A stretch of DNA of 64,000 bases, taken from contig QVOM02000112.1 of assembly GCA_003586115.2 (NCBI GenBank), positions 53,031,638 to 53,095,637 on the forward strand. Reading direction: 5' to 3'. The translations under genes were made by a program, and so were the position numbers. The notes below the pieces were generated by a model. The model saw nothing but the letters and a program-made list of their open reading frames with translations. It ran no database searches and was not told where the DNA came from. The stretch is from Salvator merianae (lineage: Eukaryota > Chordata > Lepidosauria > Squamata > Teiidae). Below are positions 1 through 13,049 of this stretch, one piece after another (position 1 is the stretch's first letter; every line of letters begins with the position of its first letter).

Positions 1-1029
1 GTAAGGTCAGGATATGATTTTTCTGAGGAGAAAGGCAGGGATCTTCTTATGAATCTCTTAGGGTCTCTAGGCATTTATACCCTTAGGTGAGCAGACACAG
101 TGCATGCTTTACTCTGGCTGAGAAAGATGAAGGGGCTTTGAAAAAGGCAGGGTGTGCACTTTTTTCCTAGGTTGAGATTCAGAGTGGGATCTGGAGACCT
201 TTACAGTCTATTTGGAGACTTAGAACCTTTCTGAGGCCCAGGGCCAATATCCCAGACCACAGAGGTGTGCAGATGGCATGTCTCCACAGGCTGAAATACA
301 AAGGGGATACAAAGGTGGACTCTTTTTGGTGATGCTCCAGGAGGCACCACCAGAAATGGAATACTGTAAAAAAGTTCCCCTCACTGAAAACTTCAAAGAT
401 CAGGAACAAATGTTCACAGCCTTGAAAGCCTCCAGTGCCAGCTCCAAGGACTAACCCAGCCTTTGGATCTGATTACAACAGTTTAGTCAACATGAGCCTT
501 TGACATGCAGATGATCTTTGGACTACCTAGCCTGGGCTAGCACAGTACAGGATTAGCCACATTGTTCAAAAGCAGTCCCAAAAGCGTCTTTTTAGAAGGG
601 ACTTTCTTTACATCTGAAGAGGTGGAATTACCTGGTTGGGTTTTTGGAAGGAGTGGGTTGCACTATCAATCTCCAGGATACCACAATAGGGTTTCAAGTG
701 AACTATATTACCTTCCCCTGTGATTTGGTTTCTTTGCCCTTGATTAGATTTTGACCTTAATTAAGTTCTGTACATCTTGATTGGCTTTGACCTAGATGAT
801 CTGCCCTTTGTTTACCCCTCAGGCCGTGTGATCTTGTAACTTTAACAAGAATTAGTGAGTTGAGCTTTTTGCAGACAAATATGCATCTGGTTGAAGATAT
901 CTTGGCCCAGGTAGCAGGAGGAAATACCAAGTTGCTTTGAACAACTATACATACCATTTCCCAGACTTGGCCAGAGATTCTCTATCACTAGTTTCACTTA
1001 TCTGTGTTTCTATTTTCAAGCAGAGTTTT

Positions 1030-1440
1030 TGTTAGGCCATTTCCTGTTTTTGCACTCCCCCCATATCCTGGAATAAGCAACCTGTCCCATGCTGAGATGA
1101 GTTGCTTTCAGACAGCCTGCCCCATTCCAGGCCTGGCCACTATCTTTGAGGAGCTCTTGGAGGAGCACTGAGGCTCCAAAGGCCGGGAAGAAAAGTTTCT
1201 GGCCTGGCTGTTTTTGGGTTGAACTCACATTCGGTGAAGCTTCATAGAGCATGGCCAAAATGGGTCCTCCATGGTATACTGAATCATGGGGACATGCTGT
1301 CTGCACACCTCCATGTATCAGTACATTGGCCCTGAGCCATTTAGCCCTAAGTGTTGAGGTCTACAGCTATTCCAGGCTAGGGCACTATTTTGAGCACCCT
1401 ACCTTGGTCCATATTTTATCCAGTGCAGATGATGCGGCAG
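1030..1440. mobile_element. Candidate non-autonomous DNA element (partial)
   Basis: The segment begins TTAGGCCATTTCCTG with TTTTTGCACTC shortly after, resembling the shared terminus of the common inverted-repeat family in this window. It contains a module (CTCCAAAGGCCGGGAAG, about 1172-1190) that recurs in variant form at about 16065, 34785, 41990 and 61450. A matching right terminus was not found. It could instead be a rearranged relic. Confidence 0.4.
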
Positions 1441-1464
1441 GGTCTGCCGTAGTCCATACTAGCT

Positions 1465-2320
1465 TTATTTTTATTTTTTTCAATTTTAACATATTTTATT
1501 GTTCTTGTATTTCAAATATATAAAATTACAGTTTACATTACATTCTTATATCACTATTATTATCAAATTCCTCCTTCATTAACAGTTTCTTCTAAACTTC
1601 ATGTTCTTCAACATCCTGTTCTCCTTCCTTCTTTTTTCACTGAAACTCTTCTTCTTTTTTTTTTTTTTTTTACTCTTCAAATCCAGCAATCATAAGTCCA
1701 TTATCCAGCTCTTGCAGAAAGTCAATAAAGGGTTTCCAGTTCCTGTAAAACCTATCAACTGTCTTAATTCTCAAAAGATTTGTCAGTTTGTCCATCTCGG
1801 CCAGCTCCATCATTTTAACTAACCAATCACCCACTGTTGGTATTATCTCTCCTTTCCACTTCTGAGCATATACAATTCTGGCAGCAGTTACCATATTTTG
1901 CAATAGCACATTGACATCTTCAACATTATTTTCCACTATCCCCAATAGGAATAATTCCGGTCTAAAAGGAATGTTTGTCCTTAAAATTTTCTGCATAGCT
2001 ATGTGAATTTGAACCCAAAACTTTTTGGTTTTTGCACAAGTCCACCACATATGATAAAAAGTACCCTCATGCTTCTTACATTTCCAACATTTACTTGACA
2101 TGCCTTGATACATTTTTGAAATTCTAAAAGGTGTTAGGTACCATTGATACATCATCTTATATATATTCTCTTTCAACATATTACATACAGTAAATTTCAT
2201 ATCTTTGGTCCACAATTTTTCCCATTGATCCATTGAAATATTATAGCCAAGATTTTGTGCCCACTTTATCATACATTCTTTGACTTGCTCTTGTTCTAAT
2301 TCTATTTTCAAAAGGAAATC
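1465..2320 (-). mobile_element. L1-clade LINE, 3' part (ORF2 C-terminus and 3' UTR)
   Basis: Read on the minus strand, 2311-1670 is an open frame of 213 codons. It contains the hallmark C-terminal zinc-knuckle-like motif of L1 ORF2: CWKCKKHEGTFYHMWWTC, with spaced Cys/His residues. A long A-run follows directly after the stop at 1670-1651. A further 3' tail has an AATAAA signal and ends in an A-rich stretch near 1465. The open frame suggests a fairly young insertion. The copy continues upstream at 3569-4272 after an intervening insertion. The text resembles L1 copies common in squamate genomes. Confidence 0.88.
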
Positions 2321-2689
2321 ATACAGTACCCCTTGTTAAAGGCCGAGCTCTGGGAAGATATTTTGGGGAAATTAGCTTCTGCCCAGATATTAGACCTTTG
2401 TAGGGATCGATATTTTGGTTCTGGTTTTAATAACGCTAAATTGACATAGGAAATGCAAATAAAGGGGAGGTAGTCCTTGAAAAGAATGGTGCATCTTTTA
2501 TTATAACCCAACAAAAAGATTGAAATCTAAAGAAATAGCCATAAACAAAGTAATTTGTTAGAATCAACCAGTTTCATAGGTAGGATAGGTAGTTTGGCAT
2601 TTGGAAAGCAAAAAGAAAAAGGCTTGGCTCCAAACTAAGTAAGGAGACCTATTTAGTGTGTGTAAAAGAGGTAGAAGGCGGGGTGGGGG

Positions 2690-2709
2690 GGAGAGAAAGA
2701 GAGAGAGAG
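2690..2709 (+). repeat. GA-rich simple repeat
   Basis: A run of GA dinucleotides with one AA interruption, flanked by a G-run; part of the insertion within the L1. Confidence 0.9.
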
Positions 2710-3185
2710 TCTGGAAGAAGCTAGCAATGCAGACTAAAGAATGTCCTCAGCACTAAGGGATAACTCTCACCATCTGTAGTCTTCTCCAGATGAAACTTCA
2801 TTATGGCAAAAAGGACACTCTGGGGGAAAAGATGCATGGGTCTCTTGCAGGCAAAAATGCATGAAAAATCAGAGAATGGGATGTAGACACAGCTCCACAA
2901 CCCTTACTCCTTTAGAAGCAAAAACAGCTCTTTTGCCAAAGGGGCATAGAGAGAGATATGGAATCCCTCTTTTAGTGAAATCAGCTCAGAAAGGGAAAAT
3001 AAAGGAGACTGCAAGCAGTGAATCGGGCAGCTCCTTGGAAAAATCTGTTTTCTCTCCATTTCAGGGAGGTAAAAAAAATCAGCTCTTAGCGAAGGTAAAA
3101 ATGGCGCTGAGATGCTTTCTTCTTCTCCTGCTCCATAATGTCTTCTCCTCTGTCCTCAGCTCCTGCTAACTCCTCTCTTCTCCTA

Positions 3186-3225
3186 ACTTCACTTCACTTC
3201 ACTTCACTTCACTTCACTTCACTTC
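3186..3225 (+). repeat. ACTTC pentanucleotide microsatellite
   Basis: Eight perfect copies of ACTTC in tandem, inside the insertion that splits the L1. Confidence 0.97.
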
Positions 3226-3568
3226 CTAATAGTAAAAACCTGAAATTTTATATTCTTTTTCCCAAATAGAAAAAGGAGGAAACTTATTTTGGCAGAGCAA
3301 ACATGTGCTTTTTCATGTAGACAGATAGACAGATAACTACTCTGGTTGATTAGCTTAAATGTTGCTATTTACATTCTTAAAGAGGAGTTCTCAAGGTGTA
3401 AGTTTGAACAATGGATTAGTTGATGCCAGATAGTTGCCCAACCTTTTGTTAACTATTAATGCATAATTTCCTGAGCTTCTCTGAGCAGCCAGGTTAACTA
3501 TTCAAGAGATAAGCAGAGAAAATCAGTTTCTACAGAGTCCAGGGATTCTGGTCAGATTCTCTGTATTT

Positions 3569-4272
3569 GAAATCCTTATAGTTATATTTCATAGGATCCA
3601 TATCCATTTGTATATAATAATGTCTCATGGCTACACCCTATAATCCCCCTTTCTTCTTTTTCCAATTTTTCTTCCCATTCCTGTCTTTCTAATTCAAAAT
3701 TCATCCTTCTTTTATTTTCTTTTAAAACATCCATCAATTGAGCATACATTAGCCATTGTACCTCTAACCCCTCCTGGTTTAACTGTTCTCTTGTTTTCAA
3801 GAAAAATTCATCTGTTTCATTATTTTTACTCAACACCTCCTCATATTTAACCCATCTTTCTCTTCTCCCAAATTCTTTAAACAAAGCTTCATGAGGTGAA
3901 ACCCACATTGGTATTCTAGGATACAATTTACTCTTGTACTTACTCCAAGTTATCCATAACGCATGTCTTACATAATGATTCTTAAATGCAGCATTTACTT
4001 TTACTTTGTCATACCATAAGTAACCGTGCAAACCATATCTTAAATCAAAACCTTCCAATTGCAACAATCTTTTATCTCTTAGCCAAAACCATTTAGCAAT
4101 CCAACTTAAACAGCAGGCAGCAAAATATAATTTTAAATTAGGTAGACCCCACCCTCCTCTTTCTTTCACATCTTGCATCAATTTAAAAGGTATTCTTGGC
4201 TTTTTGCCTTGCCATATAAATCTTGTCAAGTCCTTTTGCCACTTTTTGAATACCTCATCCTTAATCAAGGGC
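3569..4272 (-). mobile_element. L1-clade LINE, internal ORF2 part (5'-truncated)
   Basis: On the minus strand 4268-3582 is open for 228 codons. It encodes the region just after the reverse transcriptase in L1 ORF2: FIWQGKKPRIPFKLMQD, then ERGGWGLPNLKLYFAACCLSW and ALWITWSKYKSKLYPRIP. Joined in order with 2320-1465 it continues the same ORF2 with only the six duplicated bases repeated, so the two pieces are one element. The copy is 5'-truncated near 4272, the usual result of incomplete target-primed reverse transcription. Confidence 0.88.
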
Positions 4273-5756
4273 TGACATGCCCTTGATCTGGGATTTATCC
4301 TGCAGCAACCGTAAATTTGGAAAGGGCCTTAGAAAATAAAGGATAGGTATCCAGAAACATGACCCCCTCCCTCATCCTTCTTGCACTGCTATTTCTATTC
4401 CAGTATTTCATGTTCTCTGCATAATTAGCACTCTGCTTACATCTGAGTAAGACAGGAAGTAAAAACTTATTGCCCTCCAGTTGTTATTTAACTTTAGATC
4501 CCAGGAGAAAGCATAGATGATAGAAGTAGTCAAATAATATCTGAAACCCAACTGATTTGTGAACCCTGATGCGTCTTTCATGGAAGAGGTTTAACTTCTT
4601 TTCCACTGAATTGAAAGACTTCTTCTAAATCCTGCAGTCCCCTATATGGTGAATATTAGTCTAGGCTGCACACATGGAAGATTTTTGTGTAGACTCCCAG
4701 TAGTCATTAGAACTTATTTTGAAGGAATACTTGTAGTAACTGACTTGTAGCATGGCAGCCTCAGGTTTTTAACATTTTAAGCTTTAGTTTAAAGAGGGAT
4801 ATTGATTCTTTGGCAGTTTCTGGAATATTTCTTTTACCTTCACTCAAGGTTCCATGATGTGAACAAAATCACTTTTAAAATATTGGTTGCTATAAAAAGT
4901 AGTGCATTTTTCTGTGACCACGGGGATTTTTTTTTTAAGAGTGTGAGATGGGTGATGGCTTGACATGTAGTTGGACTGCAGTCACTATTTTTTCTCTCTG
5001 TCTGTTTGATCCTCGGTTTTAATTCATTTGCCACCCATTGCATTATGGACTATAATGGAATGTAAAACAAGCTGTGTACTTTCGAGATCTGACTTTAATC
5101 TTGGAAATGTTCCATTTTCAAGGAAATGTATTTGAAATCATCCTTGAATTTTTAAAAAGGTGGTATCAACTTAAAGTGTTCAGCCTTCTATGAAGGCTGA
5201 CTGAAGATTTGGGGAGCATTATATTAGGCTTTTAAGTAAATATATGCCAAGTATTTGACAGCATTTAAGTATTACTGCATTTGCTCATTGCATTATATGG
5301 AAAGATTGCAAGAGAGAATTCTGTAATTTTTCTGCCTTGATCCTCTAATGACCCAGATCTCATTTTCTGCACATTTACCAGTCTTGAATAAATTTGAAAA
5401 TAAACTGTAATACAAGTTTGGGATTTATTCTTATAAATAAACCAGTTTTTGTTGTTTTTCATATGCTTTGAATGCTTTTGAGGTATAGCTACATCTGCAT
5501 TTGCACACATGAAAAAGGCAGCTCAAAAGCAGTTGAGAGATGGTAGCATGCAGACACTAATATTTCCATCCCATCTCTAAAGGCCTTTGGAAGTGCATCA
5601 GAGACACTTTTGTGCAGAAGCTACTGCCCCTGAGATGTTTTGAAGCCACTTTTTAAAATGTGTCCAGATGTGCTCAAGAGTGTAGCTCTTGTAAAAGTCT
5701 CTAGAAGTTCTTACTAGAATGTTATATGTGCCAACAATTAAAGTCTGTTTAACTCA

Positions 5757-5936
5757 GGTCCTTTCTGCACTGGGCCTTATTCTGGAATATATCCTGGAAT
5801 AGGGGCTTGCTGTCCACATGCTAGTGCAGACTATGGCAGGCCCTGAGCAGGTCTTGCCATAGTACACAATGGCATGTGGACAGCAAGCCCCTATCCCAGA
5901 ATATATTCCAGAAGAAGGCCAAGTGCAGAAAGGGTC
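5757..5936. mobile_element. Fold-back (palindromic) non-autonomous DNA element
   Basis: The left arm begins GGTCCTTTCTGCACTGGGCC, and the right arm is its inverted near-copy ending GCAGAAAGGGTC. The arms run about 85 bp each, with only a short centre near 5845. Flanking triplets are TCA and TTA, one mismatch from a 3-bp target duplication. It belongs with the other fold-backs at 36705, 60753 and 62306, whose termini share TTCTGCACTGG-like text. Confidence 0.75.
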
Positions 5937-6759
5937 TTAGAGTCCAGTTATTTTTGCTTCACACTCCATGGGAATATTCTTTGAAGGAAGACTCATTTAG
6001 AAAGATATAGATAGGGCCTGATAAATACATTGCTTTCAGACCTTCATTTTTATATTTAATAGTTAATACGCATAGGGGTTTTACAGCTTCATCCCTGGGG
6101 AACATGGTAAATGACATTGCCAACAATGAAAATTTTGATGCCATAGCTGCAACAATTTTAAAGACCAAAGAAAGAATGTTTAGACATTTGTCTGTGTCAA
6201 GCACAGTTGATGATAATAGTGACATTTTAAATACGGGAGATAAATTGCATAACCTTGCAACTATTAAAGCATTTTTAGATACCTATTTGTCAGAGAATAT
6301 TTGGCATGTTTGACTATTTTGTATGAACCTCTAATATGGCTGTGGGAAAAAAATCACTGGTAGATGTTCTTAATCTGTTTGTTGCGAACCTATACGCATC
6401 TAAACAGAAGTAATTTCCACTAAATTTGCATATATGTAAATCAAAATGTAATGTCTGTGAAGAGGAACTGAAGTCATGCAATTTTGATATTTTTAATCAA
6501 AGAGCACTTTGGTCTTCTCATGCTTGCCAGTATCTTGGCACGTGGAAAGGTTCAGACAACTGCTGTCCTCACAGTAGTGTGATACAGCAGAGGCCTCATC
6601 CACCCCTGATTCACTTTGTCTGCACCAGACAAAGTGATGAACCATAATACTGTGTTAAAGTAGTGTCATATCCTGGTCCACAAATAGTTCATGAATGGAC
6701 TGCTAAACCAAAACCAGATCACAAAGGGCTTTCAGAAAATATTCTCCATAGTCTGATAT

Positions 6760-7015
6760 ACCATAGAGGGGTCTTTCTGCAGTGCACCAGGAAGTGGCAC
6801 CAACAGTGGTTTTGGAAGAGAGTGCACCTCCAAAATGCCTCAGCTGGAAACTTTGTAGTTTAGAAACTTATGATCCTGGCCTTTGAAGTCTGGGCCAGGA
6901 CAGGATGTCCAAATGTGGATAACCTTTGGAGCGGGCTATCATTAGCCTGGCTCAACGTAGACTGGATTCAGATGGCCACACTATGAGGTCTAGAACAGCT
7001 GATATAGTGCGGAAA
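6760..7015. mobile_element. Candidate non-autonomous DNA element
   Basis: The left part reads GGGGTCTTTCTGCAGTGCACC and the right end inverts to AAGGAAGTTTCCGCACTATA, giving weak terminal similarity. The interior carries GGAAGTGGCAC and GGACAGGATGTCCA segments that recur at 61400-61530. No target duplication is clear. Confidence 0.4.
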
Positions 7016-8877
7016 CTTCCTTAGCTTTTGCAGCTTACATTTCTTCAATTTTAATCCATGTATCTGCTTATGTGTTGAAATTTTACTTTTGCTGCTTGTA
7101 CTGTTATGGGAACTGCTTCTGTACACAAGTTAAGCACTTTTGCCATGTATATTCAGGTTCTTCAGGACTGTGAGTCTGTTTTTTTACTAATAACAGTGTG
7201 GTGTCAATCCCAAGGAAGGGAAAACACTTGTCTGATCTTAGTACAAAAGTTTCTAACTAGCCAAATGGTAGGTGATGACTCAGCTAGTTGCAAGCTGATG
7301 AAGAGAGAAAATTGGTAACACTTTACATGCAAGGGAGGAGAGATAACTGTGGCAATGGCTAGGACACAAGGTTTTCCCATCAGCCAGAAACCGTTACTCT
7401 TAACTACAAGGCAGGAATTCTTAGGTTTGCAGCTAGGTGATGGAGCACTCAAGTGGGCAAACAAGGAAGTGAAAGAGGGAGAATTCACAAGGTACACTGT
7501 GTGGGGAATATTATTAGCCTATCAAATTTTGGTTGCTAAACATGGTTGGACAGAATTCAGTGAGAAGGGAAGAGAAGTTTTAGCCCCTCAAATCAATGAA
7601 CTCTTCCCCTGGTTTAGCTCCATCAGTTGTTCCCTACACACATGCCTCTGGAATGACTTGAGGTGCTAAGCCAGAATCTCCTCTTTTCACTAAAGGAAAA
7701 GTCTCTTTAGTTAGAAGCAGCCTGGCCAGAAATTGCCAAACAATTATCCTAGCCATAGAAAAAGCCTTAAAAAAGCAAAATGTGACTAATTGGCTGATTT
7801 TGGCAAACCTAGTTAGAAGGTGTGTAAAATGATAGGAGCAAGAGAGAGGCACCTTAATGGAGAAGGAAAGCAGGAAAGAGGGGAGGAGAGGTGACTAACT
7901 TTGGGAAGCAAGGGAGATATACCTTTCTCAAATGGTTCTCTTGTTCTGGGATGATCTTTTAAGTGATTAACAAATGTACCAAGCTCACAATGCCTGAAAA
8001 GCAAGGCTTAAAGGGAAGGCAGTAGCACTAATACTCTGGCTAACTCCTTGCCTTCAGTACTGGTGAAGCAATGTATAGTGTCCTAAAACTCAGCACAGTA
8101 ATTGCCCTTGCTTGCCTCCACCGCTCAGCCTTGTGAGATGTCAAATAAGTCCAGTTATCTGCCATTGCTCTGAGTTAGCCCTTGCCTCTCTGTGGCCATG
8201 GTACACAAAAGGGTCAAGCTACCTTGATCCAGCAACATGCAAACAGCATGTAGGGAGGCAAAGGAAAACTGAGCTTCATCTCTCAAGTAATTTCCAGCCT
8301 GGAGCTCTCAGGAATCCAAACACATAGCAAACAAAGTTCAGCTTCTTGCCAGGACACACTGGAGTTCAGCTCTTGAAGGAGGATGGACTTTGAGATAATC
8401 AAAGAATACCCAAAGACAAGGGGGATTTCGGTGGAAGCAAAAGACAGCTAGTGAACCCTAGAGTAAAGGTGATGAAAGAGATGTGACAGAGATGAAGGAA
8501 GTGTGGCAGTGGACTCAGCGAAAGCTAGAGATATAGCTGTGGACCAAATGAAAATCAGAGATGGATGAGGACATGATGGAGCCAAAGATTCTAGGTGGGC
8601 AGAGAACCCTATTTTTATACCCTCAATCCTACCCCCAATACAGATGGAAACCTGGGCTGTTTTGGAGGGCAGAATGAAGTAAACAAGGAAGGTTGTCAAC
8701 ATTCAGGCTGACCAGGTCATGTAAATAGGTTGCCTTAATTCAGTCAAGTACTCATTTGGGGTACCCACATTATTATCCTAATCTTTCAGCTGCTCTTGCC
8801 CAGGTCATGACCTGGTTGACAGGTCTAGGCTGTGGTATAAAAACAACCTTTTAAACAGAAAAACAAGCAGAGTCAAA

Positions 8878-9292
8878 GGGCCTGTTCACACTTAATAGCC
8901 TAGAATGACATACTAATACTGTTCTAGATTGTAGAAAACCCTGCGGTGTGGTGGCCATCCACACTATGAGGGCTGAAACAGCACTGTACTGGGCCTGCCA
9001 TGACAGCAGCCATGGCAATGTCCAGCCACTGGTGATTAGGGATGCATTGCATGACTGTGCAGCTGCACTGCTGACTTGCAGCATTTGCACCTGGAAAAAG
9101 ATGCAAATGCTGCTGACCAGGAGCAATTTAGCAACTCCTTGTCCAACTGTGGGCAGCAATTTTGTTGTCCACAGCTAGTAGCATGTGGGAGTGACTGTAG
9201 TTGCTACCAGACGCTGCAGCAGCAGTTCAGTGCAGATGCACTTACCTGGTGAGTGTCTGATCGCTTACCAATGGTAAAGTGCAAACAGGCCC
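8878..9292. mobile_element. Non-autonomous DNA element of the GGGCCT...GCACTT family
   Basis: The left terminus is GGGCCTGTTCACACTT and the right terminus inverts to GGGCCTGTTTGCACTT, a terminal inverted repeat of about 16 bp. The interior includes text (CCATGACAGCAGCCATGGCA) shared with the copies at 31355 and 63719. Open frames seen inside on both strands are not genes. The 415-bp length and the absence of coding capacity fit a MITE. Confidence 0.7.
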
Positions 9293-10909
9293 TTAGATTT
9301 AGGATCAGTGGTCCTAAAGGGTTCTTCATTATAGTACAGACCTCTATTTCCTGGAATGGGAACTTGACCTAGATTCAAGTCCTGTTGCTGAAAATGGTCT
9401 CTTGCATCACCTGGGCCAGGTTCCAAGGTATCCACACATATCAATAAGTTTGGTTTTGTTATCCTTAAGTCATGTTGCACTGATCTGCTTCCCCAATTTT
9501 CTTAGCTAAACTTCAGACTTGAATGGCCTCAGTGACTAAGCTGCCATGTGTTGCTTTTTATGACTTACAAATCAACTGTTCCATCAATAGTTTTCTAAAC
9601 AATTGATTGAAAAGTGTTGTTTTGCTTCATGTTCAAGACTGTTCCCTGGTTTCTCCCAAATATCACTGAATACTAATTCACATTATCCCCTACAGGATTA
9701 ATCTACTCACTGAAGGTATAATTAGAAAATTAGAACTATAAATGAATAAGGAGCTGATTTATAGCTTAAAGGAGTACAAGTGAAAGAAAGACAGAGACTG
9801 AGGTATAATGAAAACTACAGCCATTTTACTCATGAATGGTTGTCAAAGGACGGAAGCTGTTGAGACTGACACACCAGGAGCCTGTTATGAGTGACAGCCC
9901 TCTTGGAATTTGCTCACCAGGAAAGCTGTTCCTGTGTTTCAGTCAGTAGTTTAAAGGGGGCAGGACCAAAATCTTTGATTCAGGCAGACTTTTCCATGGT
10001 AGGGTGGTAATTTTATGGAGATTTCCATGTTTAGCGCATTTTGCATTGAGTTCATTATGACTGTCATTATTTCCTTCCTGTTAGTGACTTTAACATTGTG
10101 TTCGATTTTATTATTAGCTACCTTAGGGTGCCTATAAGAAACATTGCTTTAATATGTTTCGTACTCTTTAAAAAGTATTGTTCTAGTGTACTGAGTTAGA
10201 ATTTCTGTATGGGTTTCCATATAAATGTTGGTAAGGAATTGGTGGCATTGATTTTATTTACTGATTTGAAGAATAATAATTGGATGAATGAATCAATTGA
10301 AAGTTTTGTAACATAACTGTGAAAAACACCTTTAAAGACCAGAAGCTGAAAGACTGTGAGCAAGGAGAATCTTGACCATGTCTCCATGACAGCCAGTCTT
10401 CACACATCCCCCCACCAAGGCATTTGGGAGGAGGCAGCAATACCCTAGAGGACTGTCAAAAGTATTTAGAGCATAGTACATGAGTAATGACACCCTAGTT
10501 GTTTCTGGTGCATTGATATGGCTGCCACTAGCCTGATGGGCTGTTGTACTGGTGTATTGAGGTTATGAGCAGATATGGATGCACCTAACATGGCTTGCCC
10601 ACCAAACATGGAGCCATGGAGATCCACTTCAGCTGATGCCCGATGGGCGTCATGTGAGCTACTACTGCAGTGGAGGTGCCCGTCCTAGCCTCTGGCACCT
10701 TGGCAGTGCTAGTGTCCTGTTGGTGGACTTAACCATAAGCATCTGTGAAAACAGACTACCAGACTGCATGACCCATAGGCCCACTCCAATAGATCATTTC
10801 TTATGTTCTTACTGATTATGAAACAAGCATCTGAACTGAAGTATATTATTTTTTAAAAACTGAATTTGTATTCATGTTATTACTAGTCTCTACTGTCTTT
10901 CAAGATAAA

Positions 10910-11401
10910 AGGTGTTTTCTCACGGGAGAAGAACGCTCCAATTAGCAGGTTTCAGGCCGGTGAGGATGGAGTCCGGTGGGTGCCTTTTGCACTCATCAGG
11001 AAAGGAAAAGACTGCAAGCTGACCAGCAGGGGGAGCAGTGCGAATGAGGATGCACTAGGCAGGAAGCGATGTCAACAATCATAGAGGCATGAGTGTGAAG
11101 ATAGAGCTAGTAATTCGAACCATGGAGCTAGTAATTCAAAGAGAGAGGGCTGTTTTCGAAGCGGGCCCCTTCCCGCCACCGTGTCAAACCCGGAAGTAGT
11201 GCGAACGGAGCTCCCTGATCTGCACCTGATCACACAAGTTGGATTCAGGACTTCAATTTACTGCACCAGCCTTACTCGGCTTCAGGTGAAGATCAGGTGG
11301 GCTTCGGTGAGATTCAGGGCTGCTGATTCCGTTTGCGAGTGCGAAACCACCTGACTAGCGAGTGGACAGGAATATTCCTCTCACTAAGTGCGAACAGGCC
11401 C
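10910..11401. mobile_element. DNA-element family member, right end recognised
   Basis: The right end inverts to GGGCCTGTTCGCACTTAG, the family terminus. The left limit is uncertain: GGTGCCTTTTGCACTC near 10979 may be the partner. The interior is GC-rich with several CpGs, unlike the flanking AT-rich intron. Confidence 0.5.
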
Positions 11402-11689
11402 AAAATTAATTTGTGTGCTTATGTTAGGCAGTTGATCTTACAGTCAACATTCATGAGGATACCATTCTGGGAAACCTTTGCAAAAGTCATATCTGTGCAT
11501 AAGGAAGTCAGTGTTTTAAAAGCAAAACAAAGCAACGCAAAAATAAAGCAAACAAGCTATTCCCCCAACCAAAAGCAAAACCACACCATTAAGCCTCAGA
11601 AGGTCAGTTCTGTAAATATTCATGGATAAATGAGGAGGCTTTCTCCCCTAAGCATCTCACCTCCTCATTCATGGATAAATGAGATTCAG

Positions 11690-11930
11690 AAATTTATTTA
11701 AGCATTTATTTGGTTCATTTATTTACTACCCTTCAGCCTAGAAAAATACTCAGAGCAACTCACAATAAAAACCAAGAACAGAACAAAAATACCATTTGGT
11801 GCCTTTAAGACATTCATTGTAATTAAACAGGAGTTGGCTGGGTGTCAAGGATGTACACAGTCATAGATGGTACCCAGTAACTAACTCTGAAGCCAGAAAA
11901 ATACCGAGGTAATTATAGCCTGCTTGGGAG
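11690..11930 (-). repeat. L2/CR1-like LINE 3' end (degenerate)
   Basis: It contains TTATTTACTACCCTTCAGCC followed by a CAGAGCAACTCACAATAAAA-type stretch. This is the pattern of reptile L2/CR1-like 3' ends in antisense, also seen at 17067, 23150, 44240 and 57240. Strongly diverged; limits approximate. Confidence 0.45.
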
Positions 11931-13049
11931 ATACGAATCAATTTTTCAATAGCATCCTGTAGGTTAGGACTGCTTTAAATTTCCTTTTGTCCTTGGTGTC
12001 ACTGTTGATGGCTACAAGGAAGGTAGTGAAGCATTTTATTTCCTGCAATTGCTGTAAAATTTCACCTGATTCCAGACTGGCTTGAAGGCTAATATTTGTG
12101 AAGAAAATGAAATTAGTTATCAAAGTTTGGAATTCTCAGTCAAGATTTGATTTCACTGATGAACAGGTGAAAAAAATGTGTGCGAGTTCAAACTCAGGAA
12201 CAGTATGAAAATTGCTTCAAATTTCCCCTAGTAATTCATGCTGTAATAAGTTAAGCAGATAGATCATCTGTTAAGTGTTCCCAGATCTATAAGCCAAAGA
12301 TTCCCTTCATGATGGAACCAAGGTGAATTTCTGACTGATATATTTACTGGCCCACCAGCCAAATGTGTCATTTCTATGATGCCACTGAAGACCCTGGTTT
12401 CAGTAATTAGAATGCTTCTGTTGCATGTTTCAGTAAACTTTTGAGCCTCTGGTGAAGCCTCCATCAAATCACACTTTTTGATCTAATTTTTTTTATCTAA
12501 TGAAGCAAAAAAATCAGGGCAGGAATACACTGTACAAATGCTGTAAGGAATAATGATTCTCTGATGGGCTAGTAGTTAGATGGATTGTTGAGTGAGATTC
12601 TCAATGAACTGACTTGATAACCTAAATGTTATGTCCAAGTGCAGTATCCTAGGACATGACAACAACTTCCACAGACCCCATTGAAGAGCTAATATTGATT
12701 GGAAGTGTCCTTATCCACACTTATTGCCAATGAATGCTTTCTAAGGGTTTGTAGACAGACTGGCATTCAACTGAAGCATTACCCAAGGCATGCATCAGTC
12801 TCAACCGATCTGGGAGGACGCCTACTCTGTAATATGCTAGAGGACACTGGCAAAAAGAACCATTTCTTACTTTCATTCTACATGCAGCCATTATATTGCA
12901 CATGCAGTGTCTAAAGCTGCAAAAGCCACTGTATGCCAAATACAATTTCCGCTCATCCAATGAGAAGCACACCACACTTTAATTATCACTGTGGATAGCA
13001 ATGCCCCACCAGAACTATACATGATATATATTCCTGGGCAGCAGAGCCT

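Larger units (their letters stand above)
2321..3568. mobile_element. 1.25-kb insertion splitting the L1 ORF2
   Basis: The two L1 halves abut this segment, and GAAATC stands on both sides (2315-2320 and 3569-3574). Pre-insertion L1 text would need it once, so it looks like a 6-bp target duplication. The insert begins ATACAG and ends CTGTAT a few bases before the right copy, a short inverted match. Inside are a GA microsatellite (2690-2709) and an ACTTC array (3186-3225). A 102-codon open frame at 2861-3169 resembles nothing known. There are no long terminal repeats, no A-tail and no transposase. The element class is unknown; a non-autonomous DNA element or solo LTR are alternatives. Confidence 0.55.

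Noticed and set aside
2321..3568. Endogenous retrovirus or solo LTR
   Set aside because: No TG...CA ends next to the duplication, no direct terminal repeats and no retroviral coding blocks; left as unknown class.
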